A stretch of DNA of 64,000 bases from Zea mays (GCF_902167145.1 NC_050104.1:105907849-105971848); one strand, 5' to 3'; positions 1 to 12,439 are shown, counted from the stretch's first letter. Numbers and translations: made by a program. Notes: generated by a model from the letters alone, not told the origin.

Positions 1-788
1 AGGGCCTTCTTGTGATGAGCAATACCTTGGATTCGGCTCCGCGAGGTGAACAGTGGCGACGGTCTGCGATGGGTCGCTGGGTCGCCTGGCAGTGCTCGCT
101 GCAGGGGTACGGACGGTCCGCGGCTCTGGGCCGGACGGTCCGCAACCTGGCGGCAGAAGCGACGCCTTCCCTACGCGCAGTCCGGACGAACCGAGCTCTG
201 GGTCGGACGGTCCGCGATGACACAGGGTCGTCTTCTTCTCCTCGTATGGCCTAGATCTCGTCCCCTGGGGGAGATACCTTAGGGTGCTCCGGGCCAGCAG
301 GTCACCTGGGGCGTCTCTAGACAACGTAGAGTCGCCTAGAAATTAAGAGATCAATTTGAGGAAGAGATCTTGATTAAAGTAGACGAAGAAGATCTTGCCC
401 CTCAGGAGGGGTAAAGATCATTGCGTCATCCTGGGGTCGGCAGGCCACCCCAAGACGGATCTAGATGACGTAGAGTCGAATAGGGGTGGAGGTGGATATG
501 TGGAAGGCTACAACTAGAACTACGCTACATCTACTCATAGGCAGGAAAGGTAAATAAAGATATTGGTTCGATCGGAATGTGTTCGGGGGTTCTCAATCGG
601 TCGTAGCCCTTTATATTTATAGGGGAGGAGGTCTAGACCTATTCCTAGAAGATAGCCAACAACTCCCACGTGATTAGATGGATAACCACGCACGAGATAA
701 GGATAATCACCCAAGATAATCTAATCGCGGGGCACGCAGACTGTCCGGGCCCAACGGCCGGACCGTCCGCCACTTTTGGTGCTCAACA
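1..788 (-). repeat. 3' LTR of the minus-strand gypsy-like element
   Basis: The right end reads ggtgctcaaca, the complement of a TGTTGAGC LTR start, and abuts a polypurine tract. It shares blocks with 3014-3611, including the CGGACGGTCCGCAACCTGGCG stretch near 135 and a TATA-like tatttata at 614-621 that reads TATAAATA on the minus strand. The left boundary is unclear; a tgtgatga at 11 is one possible terminus. Confidence 0.6.
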
Positions 789-805
789 TATGCCCCCTGC
801 CTTTT
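789..805 (-). other. Polypurine tract of the gypsy-like element
   Basis: The minus strand reads aaaaggcagggggcata immediately before the LTR start TGTTGAGC. This is the expected place for plus-strand priming and fixes the element orientation. Confidence 0.65.
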
Positions 806-1741
806 GGTGGAGCTTGGCGAACCAAAAGCACCAGTGAAAACTTCAGAAACAATTCACCTCATGAGTTATTTTGTTCCCGAAGTAAGGACTCAGCTCGATG
901 CAAGTCATCAGCTCTTGCAATCAAATAATATAAATACTTGATAGAATTTTAATGCACAAAGGTCATTTCAGATTACATCCTCCTCAGCCATGTCTGCCTG
1001 ATCAATCTGTCAATAGACAAAAACTTGTGGTGCCCCCCAGCCCAAATAAGCAAACAGATTGGGCCAGTAATATGGATTCATTGTTGTACCACCCCACACA
1101 TGAGTAGGACAACACATCGATGATGGATAGAACGGGAAGCACCATGCTATCCCTAGAGTAGGATGACTAGGCGATCTTGGTTGTGCTACCTTTTGGGTCG
1201 TTTTAGTCGGCTTTTGCTTTCGCACAGATCGCCTTTTTGACTTTGTTGGTTTTATTGCCGGTTGTGTTGAACGACCTTCTTCATATATTTGGCAAGCAAC
1301 TAATCAAAAGTAGGGCTGACTCTACTGAGTCGTTCAGACGTCTTAGCAGTGTTTTGCTTCCTAACACTTGTTTTGGAACGTTGTGGTCCGATAGTCTGAG
1401 GTTGCTGCTTCTGACCTTCTGCAGACTGTCCGGCCATCATAGCCGGACTGTTCGTTCCTGTCTCGGACTGTCCGACCTTAGTACCCAGACCGTCTGGCGT
1501 ACGCAGGACAGGTGACCGTGATCGGGTGTCCGATCGTGCTTGCCCCCGGCGCCTCCGGTCTTCTTTTGTCCAGAGCCTTCCGAGTATACACTCTATGTGA
1601 CATATTTGGTGTGCAAGGATCACCAATGACGATATTTTTATCTTTGCTTTTATCGGTCACACAAGGCTGAACTATGAATTTTTTGCTCGTCGACTCTAAT
1701 GTGGTGGCAGGGACAGGTGGCCTGTCAATTCCCACCTCCTT

Positions 1742-2918
1742 TTAAAACCTCAAGCGGCCTTCGTTTATAGTCGATTGTATTTGCCAACGAAAGACAACAC
1801 AATCATTGTTGTTATGAAGAAAAGAGCCATGCCATTTACAATATACACGTCCTTTTAATTCCTCAACCGAAGAAATTATATGTGACAATTTAATATTACC
1901 ATGTTTAAGTAACTCATCAAATATTTTATCACACTTAGTAATATTAAATGTGAACTTAACTTTCCTCTTTTGTGCCGAATGCATGAGAGAGCGAGCAGCA
2001 GATTTGGCTTTAGCAGGCCAAACAAGCTCAGCGACCTGTATTTTTTCTGGTTTTGCAGGGGCCGAAAGGCATTTGGCCTCATGCGCGGGTGATGGCATGC
2101 TGTGACTATGGTGCCCTGCAGGTGTGGTGCAGCATGAAGATTGTGTCTGACACGCAGTGTCCTGGTCTATGTATGCACAACTGGACAATCCGATCTTGGT
2201 GACCGAGCGTTTCGTAGAGGGATCGAACGATCTGGTATTGTATTCGGACCGGTCGGCCGTGCAGGGCTTTGCCTGCGAGACTTGTGACAGGCTCGATGCG
2301 ACTCCGGACTGTCTAGCGTAAGATGTCGGACGGTCCATTGGAGGGCCGGACGATCCGTGATCGTGCGCGGACTGTCCGGCCGTGCCTAGAACCGATCTAT
2401 CATGCAGTGAGGTTTGTGACAACATTTTCCCCGGATATGGGTTCATCGACATTACCATAATATGGTTGGGACTCAGAAGCCCCATTTGTCACCGATGTTT
2501 TTGACGCATAGTGCCCAATTTATGTGATAAAAATTAGGTGTATGAGTATTTTCTAATACATGCGTCATATTCTCTATATCCTCCATTATAATTTTAATCC
2601 GATTATCAAAAGAAATTTTAATAGATTGAATATAGGCTAATGGCGTGGTGTTACTTACAATGGGGAGCTGATGCAGCAAGGCTGACAGTGAATCATACTT
2701 TACTTCCCTTTTCTTGATGATCTTCTGGCGGTGATCTACCTTGAAGTGCGAGAGATACCACTTTTTGCCACCTTGCATATTTGAGCCAGTTGTCGTTGGA
2801 ATTCCTCGTCCAACCTTTTCATGTGGTCTTCTAATTTCTCATCCTCATCGGTCGACGAGTTAGTCAGCCTTGTGTTAATGTCTAGGACAACGTTGTTGTG
2901 ATCTTTGGGATTGGCCAT
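1742..2918 (-). pseudogene. Gag-like remnant of the gypsy-like element
   Basis: Minus-strand open frames in different registers succeed each other here. The first (2918 to 2736) begins MANPKDHNN and is acidic and helical in composition. A later stretch (about 1742-1990) contains ELKGRVYCKWHGSF followed by HNNNDC and then QIQSTINEGRL. That is the Cys/His-containing gag block common in grass gypsy elements. The register changes show that the frame is broken. Gag would form the particle that packages element RNA. No enzymatic domain follows. The family match is from recognition only. Confidence 0.55.
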
Positions 2919-2990
2919 TGCGACCGATCTGATAGGTCTAATTTAATAGATCTAATCTAATGGGTCGAATTTGATAGATCCGATTTCTCG

Positions 2991-3008
2991 TCCCCAGCAG
3001 AGTCGCCA
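2991..3008 (-). other. Primer-binding site of the gypsy-like element
   Basis: The minus strand reads tggcgactctgctgggga, beginning TGG as required to pair with a tRNA CCA end, and lies five bases inside the right LTR. The same type of PBS is common in grass gypsy elements; I do not assign the tRNA. Confidence 0.7.
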
Positions 3009-3013
3009 AAAAG

Positions 3014-3611
3014 TGTGTTGGCGCCGATCCAGGCGCTAATCACTACGTTGAGAACCAGCGGCGGTGCTATCTGCACAGGCGCGAACGGTCCACGGCCAGG
3101 GGCCGGACGGTCCGCAACCTGGCGCAGGGCTCAGGTTCCCTGCCTGATAGGCCGGACGGTCCACGCGTGCGCAGGGGCGGCGGAGTTCGCCGACGGCGCC
3201 TGAATCTCGCTTTTGGGAGGGACCCTGTCGGGGAGGAGAGATTCTAGGTGTTGTCTAGGGTCGGCAGGCCACCCTAGATATCTCTAATCGACGTAGAGCC
3301 AAAGAGAAGCGAAGAATTTGGGGATTGAGAGGCTAAACTAGAACTAAACTAGAACTACTCCTAATGCCTAAGGTAAAAAACGAGAGATGAACTGATTATT
3401 GATTCGATTATTGATGATTAATCAGCCGTATTCCTCTATATTTATAGAGGAGGGGGGCTGGACCCATTACAAACCAATCTCTCAGGCTAATTCCACGAAT
3501 TTAGCTAACAACCATAGCAAGAAACTTGGAACCCTAATTGGCTCTGCGTGGACCGTTCGGACCACCAGTGCGGACTGCGGACCGTCCGACCGCCTAATTT
3601 GGCGCCCAACT
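3014..3611 (-). repeat. 5' LTR of the minus-strand gypsy-like element
   Basis: The segment begins tgtgttggcgcc on the plus strand next to the PBS and ends near ggcgcccaac, matching the end of the left LTR (ggtgctcaac). A TATA-like tatttata lies at 3439-3446, read as TATAAATA on the minus strand. The outer TG is degraded, and the two LTRs differ greatly in length and sequence, so the insertion is old. Confidence 0.6.
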
Positions 3612-3891
3612 AGCACTAGACTGTAGCGATTAGCGAACTTGTTCAACCCCGTAAGGGCATAACTAGGCATCAACACTGCAAGTCAACCAAAGCATTCAAA
3701 CAGCTTTACTATGGTTACTTCTGTTCTGTCATAAATATACACCCGAAACTGTAACGTTAAAAACACCTCCAAAGTCCAAAACAATGTGACGCCCAACCAT
3801 TCCAAGAGCCACCACGACCCGACCCATACTGAGTGGGGTGCTTTACCCAAATGCATCTAAGGCTCTAAGCTAAGCTGCAGTAAGTGAGCTA
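3612..3891. other. Spacer with no recognisable gene
   Basis: This is mixed-composition sequence between the gypsy-like LTR and the foldback. I see no coding motif or repeat boundary. Confidence 0.4.
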
Positions 3892-4084
3892 GGTTCCATC
3901 AGCCAAGATCAGCAGCTCTGATACGTGGGGGAGTACTACTGCCAGATGAAGTGCCTGGGGACATGGCACCAAGTCCCAAGTGAGGTTGGCTAGCAGACAC
4001 TTTATCTAGCGGTAGTACTCCCCCACGGATCAGCAGCAACTGCTGAGATCGTGGCTGATGGATAGAGCTGGGTTCCATCAGCCA
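3892..4084. repeat. Foldback (MITE-like) bounded by a 14-bp direct repeat
   Basis: Arms at about 3892-3950 and 4001-4070 are inverted complements with several mismatches and small gaps; the core gtgggggagtactac occurs at 3926-3940 and its complement at 4012-4026. The loop is about 50 bp. The 14-mer ggttccatcagcca starts the left arm (3892-3905) and recurs just after the right arm (4071-4084). It sits at the broken end of a copia pol fragment. No superfamily is assigned. Confidence 0.5.
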
Positions 4085-4932
4085 CATCTGGGATTGCGTA
4101 CTCCTCTTCCATAGCCCGACGCCAGTGTGGGTCAGCGAGGGCAATGCGAATGGAAGAGGGGACCAGAGAGGCGTCTAGTGGGGTGGCGGTCATATCAGTG
4201 GCCAGAATCAGTTGTTCGATGGGTCGAAGGACACCGGCGGCGCGCCGAGTCACCATCGGGTGGACGAGCCCAGGGTCATGGTGGATGGCGACCCGGAGGT
4301 ACACAAGTGACTCAGAGCGGGACGTTGGGGGCCGTGGGCATGGCCGTCTCACGGTGGTGATAGACGACGACGTGCTCGGCAAAGCGGGTTGCGCTTGTCG
4401 ATGAGCCTAGGTTCGTGGATGTCGAGGGAAAGGCGCTCCCGCGGTGGTGGTAGACGAAGGCAGGGTCGGCGAAGCGAGTCACGCCCATCGACGGGGCCAT
4501 GTGTGGCACTGGCATGATCGACTGGGTTGTGGGTGGCGCGAGTAGAAGTGCGAGCGGAGGCGTCGGAACCGCTCGTGGCGCATGTGGGGTCAATGGGGCC
4601 GCACGAGGCATGGGAAGAGGGGCGCACGGAGGCGTCGAAGTTGCATGTGACGTGGGCAACAACGCAAGGCGAGGCGCCTGGGGTGGAGGGGTAATCAGAT
4701 CAGACTCAAGGAGGGAGTCGAGATCGGTGGGTGGGGAGGAGCCAGCAAGGGGAAACACATCTTCATCGAAGACGACGTGACATGAGATGATGATGCGGTG
4801 GCAGGCAAAGTCAAGATAACGATACCCCTTGTGGTTAGGGGAGTAGCCCAGGAAGAGGCAACAGGTGGAGCGAGGAGATAACTTATGAGGAGCGGTGGTG
4901 GAAGTGTTAGGATAGCAAGCACAACCGAACAC
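4085..4932 (-). pseudogene. Ty1/copia pol fragment (integrase C-terminus into RT)
   Basis: On the minus strand the frame from 4932 reads FGCACYPNTS, then CLFLGYSPNHKGYR and HVVFDEDVFPL, the conserved C-terminal segment after the copia integrase core. A proline-rich linker follows. After a frameshift near 4310 the next frame gives RRAMEEEYA (about 4090-4120), the start of the copia reverse transcriptase region. Everything before and after is missing: the integrase catalytic core upstream and the YVDD motif downstream. It is a dead fragment, clearly different from the two Sirevirus elements in this window. Confidence 0.75.
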
Positions 4933-4935
4933 ACG

Positions 4936-6480
4936 AAGGTAATGAGATTTGGCTTAAATTACATGAGCTCCATGAAGGCACATGCAATGCCTGTGAGCAA
5001 AAACATTGCCTATTCTTGAATGAATATAATTAATTTCAAATTAAAGAAAATGAGCTTGTTAGAGATATATACTCTCGTTTGAATTTAATTATCAATGAGC
5101 TCATTTCTATTGGAATTAATAAGCTAGGTGGTGTGGACATTGTGAGGAAGATCATCTCCTTATTGCCATAAAGGAAATATGGGAGCATCGTCACCATCCT
5201 TCACAATTTCGAGGACTTGAGTCAAATGACCCCGACCATTGTGATTGGGAAAATTGTGGCATTTGAGATGTCACGTAAAATGGGTCAAGAAGAGGAGCCA
5301 ACTTCTTCAAAGACATATGCTTTTGCATCTGATGAACACAAAAAGATGAAAGGCAAGAAGAAGGCTACAAGCTCAAGTGAAGAAGAGGAGGAAGAATAAG
5401 AAGATGATGAAGAAGAAGATGATGATCATGAAGATGATCAAGCCTCTACATCATCCTCTAAGGACGAAGAAATAGTCTGATGCGTCAGAAAGGTAATGAG
5501 GATGATTCGCGAGATTAATCTAATGGGTGTACCCCTGCAGGTCGAGGATCTTCTCTTTAATATTGACAAAAAAACAAAGAAAGAGATGATGCTTTGCATG
5601 TGGGGAGAAGAGCCATTTCCGGGATAACTGCCCAAATTCGGCCGAACCCAAGAAGAGGAGGAGCAAAGGCAAGGCACTTACAAGTGTTAAGACTTCGGAT
5701 GATTCTTCAAGCAAAGATGAAGCTTCAAGGACTCGTATCCACCATAATAATGAGCTAACTACTAAGCTAGAAAATATAGGTAGTGCCCCAGGAGGATCAT
5801 TAGTTGAAATTCCTGAAATCATTAAAAAAGATGCTTCTACTTCTTGCTTCGATTTAATTAATGATTCTAACTCCTGCAATCAAGTCCATGTTGAAAATAT
5901 TGTTTTAGAAACATGTTCGGATGAGATTGCTTTATAAAATGCATTATTAAAGCATGAAGTGGCTGGCCTTGGTAAGGCCTTGTATAATAATAAAGGCAAA
6001 TCCAAACAAACCCAACCTCCTCATGATAACACCACTGCGGGAGTGAACAAGCCTGTGGAGGGTGAAACTGTGGTTTTCTGGCTCTGTCACAAGGAAGGAC
6101 ACAAGTCTTACCAATGCAAGGTGTAGACCGAGAGATAAAATAAAAAGAAGCCAACAAGCAAGATCTCCAACACCTACATCAACAAAGTGGTTAAGAAGGC
6201 GGATACACCATACTTAATCAAGAAGAAAAAGAATGGAAAGGTGATAGCCATCAAGACCAACAAGCAAGCCAACAAGGGAAAGAGGGCCAAACGCATCAGG
6301 GTGCCAAAGGAGATTATCTCAACCATGAAAACACCAAGAAGGTTTGGGTCCCGAGAGGGAACTAATAAGTCCGAAGGACATCGAGGAATTTGGAGACTTG
6401 GCAAATATTGATGTATATCATGGGATACATCACATCAGATCAAGAAAATTGCCAAGTGGGTTAGTGAGCACTATGGATCC
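4936..6480 (+). pseudogene. gag: Sirevirus-like gag remnant
   Basis: The plus-strand translation shows KENELVRDIYSRLNLIIN, then IVRKIISLLP and MTPTIVIGKIVAFEMS, the copia gag (UBN2-type) core. An acidic run (SSSEEEEEE) ends at a stop near 5399. Farther on, LCHKEGHKSYQCK near 6080-6120 is a degraded CCHC zinc knuckle whose first cysteine appears lost. A lysine-rich tail (about 6185-6410) precedes the end of the frame. Stops and frameshifts interrupt it throughout. No pol follows, only non-coding DNA. It probably belongs to the same old element as the 3' region at 16313-17163 and the LTR at 17164. Confidence 0.65.
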
Positions 6481-7142
6481 AAATTCCCCACCCATGACTA
6501 TGGTAACTAGCTTTATTGTTCCCTTGTCTTTAGATATGCGTATCAAATTTCTTTTAATGTCTAGCTTACCTTTCATGCCTAGTTCTATGTCAAGTATTTA
6601 CTTTCAATTGCATAAGCATGCATACTAGGTATATCATATGGTAGGGATGCTCGTCTTTAATTCATACTTGTTGAGCAAACCTACATGTTTTAAAAATATG
6701 AAATAAATCACGACACAGAGGTTAATTAAAATTCCTAGATGAACAACACTATTGCTTTTTTCTAAAGTTATAATCTTTCAATTGACGTCATTTTGAATTA
6801 TATGTGCCAAAAGTACGGATTATTGATAATTTACCGCTCTTGATCCCAAAATCAATGTGCATGTCTCCTACAAGTATTCAACACTTGTATGCACACCTTT
6901 AGGGGTAGGTTACTCTATAATCTAAGTATTTGAGACGAACACCGCTTTTCAAAGCCTAATATGATACACCCAGCCCAGGTGGGGTTGGCCGAGGCCCAAC
7001 AAATTAGGGTTGCCCGGAGCCCAACAGTTCATTAAGCACACCCAACTCAGGGAAAGGCCCAATCGCCCCAAAAGACTAGTCTAATGGGGGAAGGGTGGCT
7101 CTCCCTTTTAAAGTGGCTTCCTCCTCCCAAGTTAAGCGAGGT
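6481..7142 (+). other. Non-coding remainder of the old retroelement, split by an insertion
   Basis: This AT-rich sequence has no gene. The last 180 bases change to GC-richer text with a possible TATA-like ttttaaag near 7107. The sequence continues across the inserted element at 16308, because gaggt is duplicated at 7138-7142 and 16308-16312. A copia-type LTR piece is possible at 6960-7142 but I cannot bound it. Confidence 0.35.
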
Positions 7143-8358
7143 TGAAAGTCGCCTAGAGGGGGGTGAATAGGCAAATCTGAAATTTATAAAGTTTAAGCAC
7201 AACTACAAGCCAGGGTTAGTGATAGAAATATGGACGAGTCCAAAAAAGAGGGCGAAAACAAATCACAAGCAAATAAGAGCGGATGACACGGTGATTTGTT
7301 TTACCGAGGTTCGATTCTTGCAAACCTACTCCCCGTTGAGGTGGTCACAAAGACAGGGTCTCTTTCAACCCTTTCCCTCTCTCACACGGTCACTTAGACC
7401 GAGTGAGCTTCTCTTCTCAATCAAACGGGACACTAAGTCCCCACAAGGACCACCACACAATTGGTGTCTCTTATTTTGATTACAAGTGAGTTGAACACAA
7501 GAAAGAAGGAAGAAGAAAAGCAATCCAAGCGCAAGAGCTCAAAAAAACACAAATGTCTCTCTCTCTAGTCACTAATTTGTTTGGAGTGATTCCGGACTTG
7601 GGAGAGGATTTGATCTCTTTGTTTGTGTCTTGGAATGAAGTCTAGAGCTCTTGTATGAGGTTTGATGGCTGAATACTTGGATGCATTGAAGTGTGGTGGT
7701 TGGGGGGTATTTATAGCCCCAACCACCAAAATGACCGTTGGTGGAGACTGCTGTCGTATGGCGCACCGGACAGTCTGGTGCGCCACCGGACACTGTCCGA
7801 TGCGCCAGCCACGTCACCAGGCCGTTGGGTTCCGACCGTTGGAGCTCTGACAAGTGGGGCCACCGGACAGTCCGGTGGTGAACCGGACAGTCACTGTTCA
7901 CTGTCCGGTGCGCCTTCTGACGCCTGCTCTGACTTCTGCGCGCGCAGTGAACACTGTTCACTGTTCCTGTACCGTTGCAGACGACCGTTGGCGCTTGGAG
8001 CCGTTGCTCCACTTGGTGCACCGGACAGTCCGATGCTACACCGGACAGTCCGGTGAATTATAGCGGAGCGGCCTCCCCAAATTCCCGAAGCTAGCGAGTT
8101 GGAGAGAATCCACCCTGGTGCACCGGACACTGTCCGGTGGCACACCGGACAGTCCGGTGCGCCAGACCAAGGCAGCCTTCGGTTGCTTTGCTCCTTTCTT
8201 TTTGAACCCTTTCTTCTAACTTTGTATTGGTTTATTGTGTACCTTTGGCACCTGTAAAACTTATATTCTAGAGCAAAACTAGTTAGTCCAATTATTTGTG
8301 TTGGGCAATTCAACCACCAAAATCAATTAGGAAAAGGTGTAAGCCTATTTCCCTTTCA
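7143..8358 (-). repeat. 3' LTR of the Opie/Ji-type element
   Basis: The LTR starts tgaaagtcgcctagag and ends cctatttccctttca. Between about 7755 and 8165 lie at least eight copies or near-copies of the palindrome CACCGGACnGTCCGGTG, a known Sirevirus LTR signature. A TATA-like tatttata at 7708-7715 reads TATAAATA on the minus strand. Confidence 0.95.
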
Positions 8359-8372
8359 ATCTCCCCCTTTTT
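8359..8372 (-). other. Polypurine tract of the Opie/Ji-type element
   Basis: The minus strand reads aaaaagggggagat directly before the LTR start TGAAAG, the canonical Sirevirus PPT. The adjoining 8373-9183 is the element's 3' non-coding region; it contains further pyrimidine runs on the plus strand (near 8651, 8690, 8880 and 8952), which are PPT-like repeats on the minus strand, and no gene. Confidence 0.85.
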
Positions 8373-9183
8373 GGTGATTGATGCCAACACAAACCAAAGC
8401 AAATATATAAGTGCATAATTGAACTAGTTTGCATAAGGTAAGTGCAAAGGTTACTTGGAATTAAACCAATATACATTTTATAAGATATGCATGGATGCTT
8501 TCTTCATTTTTAACATTTTGGACCACGCTTGCACCACTTGTTTTGTTTTTGTAAATTCTTTTGTAAATTCTTTTCAAAGTCTTTTCGCAAATAGTTAAAG
8601 GTAAATGAATACGATTTTTGAGAAGCATTTTCAAGATTTGAAATTCTCTCCCCCTGTTTCAAATGCTTTTCCTTTGACTAAACAAAACTCCCCCTCAATC
8701 AAATTCTCCTCTTAGTGTTCAAGAGGGTTTTGGATATTAATTTTGAAAGAGGTTATACCAATTTGAAATTGAACCAAACATAGATACCAATTTGAAACAC
8801 TTCTTTAAATACAAATTGAGAAACTAAGTTTTTGAAATTGGTGGTGGTGCGGTCCTTTTGCTTTGGGCTAATACTTTCCCCCCCCCCCTTTGGCATGAAT
8901 CGCCAAAAACGGATACTTGTGAGTGAAATATAGGCCCTCTTTCATACTTTCTCCCCCTTTGATAGATAATGTAGGATTGAAGATTATACCAAATTGGAGA
9001 GCGGTGCGGAGCGACGACGAAGGATGAATAATTCGATGGAGTGGAGTGGAAGCCTTGTCTTCGCCGAAGACTCCAATTCCCTTTCAATCTATGACTTAGC
9101 ATGAAATGCACTAGAAACCTCATTAGTCATAGCACATGAAAGAGAGATGATCAAAGATATAAATGAGCTATGTGTGCAAAATA

Positions 9184-12100
9184 TCAATCAAAATTCCTAG
9201 AATCAAGAATATTTAGCTCATGCCTAAGTTTGGTAAAAGTTTTCTCATCTAGTGGTTTGGTAAAGATATCGGCCAATTGTTCTTTGGTGTTAATATATGC
9301 AATCTCGATATCCCCCTTTTGTTGGTGATCCCGCAAAAAGTGATACTGAATGGCTATGTGTTTAGTACGGCTGTGCTCAACGGAATTATCTGTCATGCGA
9401 ATTGCACTCACATTATCACATAGGAGAGGAACTTTGGTTAATTTGTAACCATATTCCCTAAGGGTTTGCCTCATCCAAAGCAATTGCGTGCAACAATGTC
9501 CTGCGGCAATATACTCGGCTTCGGCGGTAGAAAGAGCGACAGAATTTTGCTTCTTTGAAGCCCAAGACACCAGGGATCTTCCCAAGAACTGGCAAGTCCC
9601 TGATGTGCTCTTTCTATCAATCTTACACCCTGCCCAATCAGGATCGGAATATCCAATTAAATCAAAAGTGGATCCCCTGGGGTACCAAAGGCCAAACTTA
9701 GGAGTATAAACTAAATATCTCAAGATTCGTTTTACGGCCCTAAGGTGAACTTCCTTAGGATCAGCTTGGAATCTTGCACACATGCATACGGAAAGCATTA
9801 TATCCGGTCGAGATGCACATAAATAGAGTAAAGATCCTATCATCGACCGGTATACCTTTTGATCAACAGATTTACCTCCCGTGTCGAGGTCGAGATGCCC
9901 ATTGGTTCCTATGGGTGTCTTGATGGGCTTGGCGTCCTTCATTCCAAACTTGGTGAGTATGTCTTGAATGTACTTCGTTTGGCTAATGAAGGTGCCCTCT
10001 TGGAGTTGCTTCACTTGAAATCCTAAGAAATACTTCAACTCCCCCATCATAGACATCTCGAAATTTTGAATCATGATCCTACTAAATTCTTCACAAGTAG
10101 ATTTGTTAGTAGACCCAAATATGATATCATCAACATAAAGTTGGCATACAAACAAATCTTTTGCAATAATTTTAGTGAATAGAGTAGGATCAGCTTTTCC
10201 GACTTCGAAGCCATTAACGATAAGAAAATCTCTTAGGCATTCATACCATGCTCTTGGGGCTTGCTTGAGCCCATAAAGCGCCTTAGAGAGTTTATAGACA
10301 TGGTTAGGGTACTCACTATCTTCAAAGCCGGGAGGTTGCTCAACATAGACCTCCTCCTTGATTGGTCCATTGAGGAAGGCACTTTTCACGTCCATTTGAT
10401 AAAGCTTAAAGCCATGGTAAGTAGCATAGGCAAGTAATATACGAATTGACACAAGCCTAGCTACGGGTGCATAGGTTTCACCGAAATCCAAACCTTCGAC
10501 TTGTGAATATCCCTTGGCCACAAGTCAGGCTTTGTTCCTTGTCACCACACCATGCTCATCTTGCTTGTTGCGGAAGACCCACTTGGTTCCTACAACATTT
10601 TGGTTAGGACGTGGAACAAGATGCCATACCTCATTCCTCGTGAAGTTGTTGAGTTCCTCTTGCATTGCCAACACCCAATCCGAATCCCTTAATGCGTCTT
10701 CTACCCTGTATGGCTCAATAGAAGACACAAAAGAGTAATGTTCACAAAAATGAGCAACACGAGATCGAGTGGTTACCCCCTTATGAATATCGCCAAGGAT
10801 GGAGTTCACGGGGTGATCTCGTTGTATTACTTGGTGGACTCTTGGGTGAGGCAGTCTTGGATCCTCATCATCTTCCTTGTCTTGATCATTAGCATCTCCC
10901 CCTTGATCATTGTCCTCCTCTTGAGGTGGCTCATCCTCTTGATCTTCATTTTCATCATCTCGAGCTTGATCCTCATCTTGGGTTGGTGGAGATGCTTGTA
11001 TGGAAGATGAAGGTTGATCTTGTGCATGTGGAGGCTCTTCAGATTCCTTAGGACACACATCCCCAATGGACATGTTCCTTAGCGCGACGCATGGAGCCTC
11101 TTCATCATCTAGCTCATCAAGATCAACTTGCTCTACTTGAGAGCTGTTAGTCTCATCAAACACAATGTCACAAGAAACTTCAACTAGTCCAGTGGACTTG
11201 TTAAAGACTCTATATGCCCTTGTGTTTGAATCATATCCTAGTAAAAAGCCTTCTACAGCCTTGGGAGCAAATTTAGATTTTCTACCTCTTTTAACAAGAA
11301 TAAAACATTTGCTACCAAAGACTCTAAAATATGAAACATTTGGTTTTTTACCGGTTAGGAGTTCATATGATGTCTTCTTGAGGATTCGATGAACGTAGAG
11401 ACGGTTGATGGTGTAGCAAGCGGTGTTGATTGCTTCCGCCCAAAACCGGTCCGAAGTCTTGTACTCATCAAGCATGGTCCTCGCCATGTCAAGTAGAGTT
11501 CTATTCTTCCTCTCCACTACACCATTTTGTTGTGGCATGTAGGGAGAAGAGAACTCATGCTTGATGCCCTCATCCTCAAGGAAGCCTTCAATTTGAGAGT
11601 TCTTGAACTCCGTCCCGTTGTCGCTTCTAATCTTTTTGATTCTTAAGCCGAACTCATTTTGATCCCATCTCAAGAATCCCTTTAATGTCTCTTGGGTTTG
11701 TGATTTTTCCTGCAAAAAGAACACCCAAGTGAAGCGAGAATAATCATCCACAATTAAAAGACAATACTTACTCCCGTCGATGCTTATATAAGCTATCGGG
11801 CCGAATATGTCCATGTGGAGTAGCTCAAGCGGCCTGTCGGCCGTCATGATGTTCTTGTGTGGATGATGAACACCAACTTACTTCCCTGCTTGACATGCGC
11901 TACAAACTCTGTCTTTCTCAAAATGAACAATGGTTAGTCCCAAAATGTGCTCTCCCTTTAGAAGCTTATGAAGATTCTTCATCCCAACTTGGGCTAGTCG
12001 GTGATGCCAGAGCCAACCCATGTTAATCTTAGCAATTAAGCAAGTGTCGAGTTCAGCTCTATTAAAGTCAACTAAGTATAGCTGACCCTCTAACACTCCC

Positions 12101-12426
12101 TTAAATGCTACTGAATCATCACTTATTCTAAAGACAGTAACACCTAAATCTGTAAAAAGACAATTGTAGCCCATTTTGCATAATTGAGAAACAGAAAGCA
12201 AGTTGTAATCTAAAGAGTCCACAAGAAAAACATTGGAAATAGAATGGTCAGGTGATATAGCAATTTTACCAAGTCCTTTGACCAAACCTTGATTTCCATC
12301 CCCGAATGTGATAGCTCTTTGGGGATCTTGGTTTTTCTCGTAGGAGGAGAACATCCTTTTCTCCCGAGTCATGTGGTTTGTGCACCCGCTATCAATTATC
12401 CAACTTGATCCCCCGGATGCATAAAC
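9184..12426 (-). pseudogene. pol: Opie/Ji-type pol (PR-INT-RT-RNH), two stops
   Basis: From 12426 leftward the frame encodes [13 protein letters not shown] (aspartic protease, DSG), then the GAG-pre-integrase zinc segment with WLWHHRLAQ and CSACQAGK. The integrase core has HMDIFGP, IRSDNGTEF and GVVERKN (D, D, E). Reverse transcriptase has [19 protein letters not shown] and [11 protein letters not shown], and RNase H has [13 protein letters not shown]. The frame ends ILDSRNFD at 9184. Two in-frame stops break it. A TAA follows CQAGK at about 11880, where the sister element has CAA-type glutamine. A TGA follows TRNKA at about 10524, where the sister has CGA-type arginine. Both look like C-to-T changes. 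Copying and integration enzymes would be lost without readthrough. Confidence 0.93.
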
Positions 12427-12439
12427 CTACAAAACAAGT

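Larger units (their letters stand above)
1..3611 (-). mobile_element. Non-autonomous gypsy-like LTR retrotransposon, minus strand
   Basis: Two related but diverged LTRs (1-788 and 3014-3611) enclose about 2.2 kb with a PBS at the right end and a PPT at the left end, so the element runs on the minus strand. Only gag-like coding remnants are present and no protease, reverse transcriptase or integrase motif is visible, so it would need enzymes from another element. Both the LTRs and the interior are rich in a near-palindrome of the form CCGGACnGTCCG. Positions 789-1741 hold no convincing gene, only short open frames containing these palindromes. The left LTR may begin outside the window, and I found no target-site duplication. 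The family is not named. Confidence 0.7.

Noticed and set aside
7750..8165. Regularly repeated palindromes considered as a CRISPR-like array
   Set aside because: The context is a plant LTR; spacing is irregular and the repeats are the known Sirevirus palindromes.
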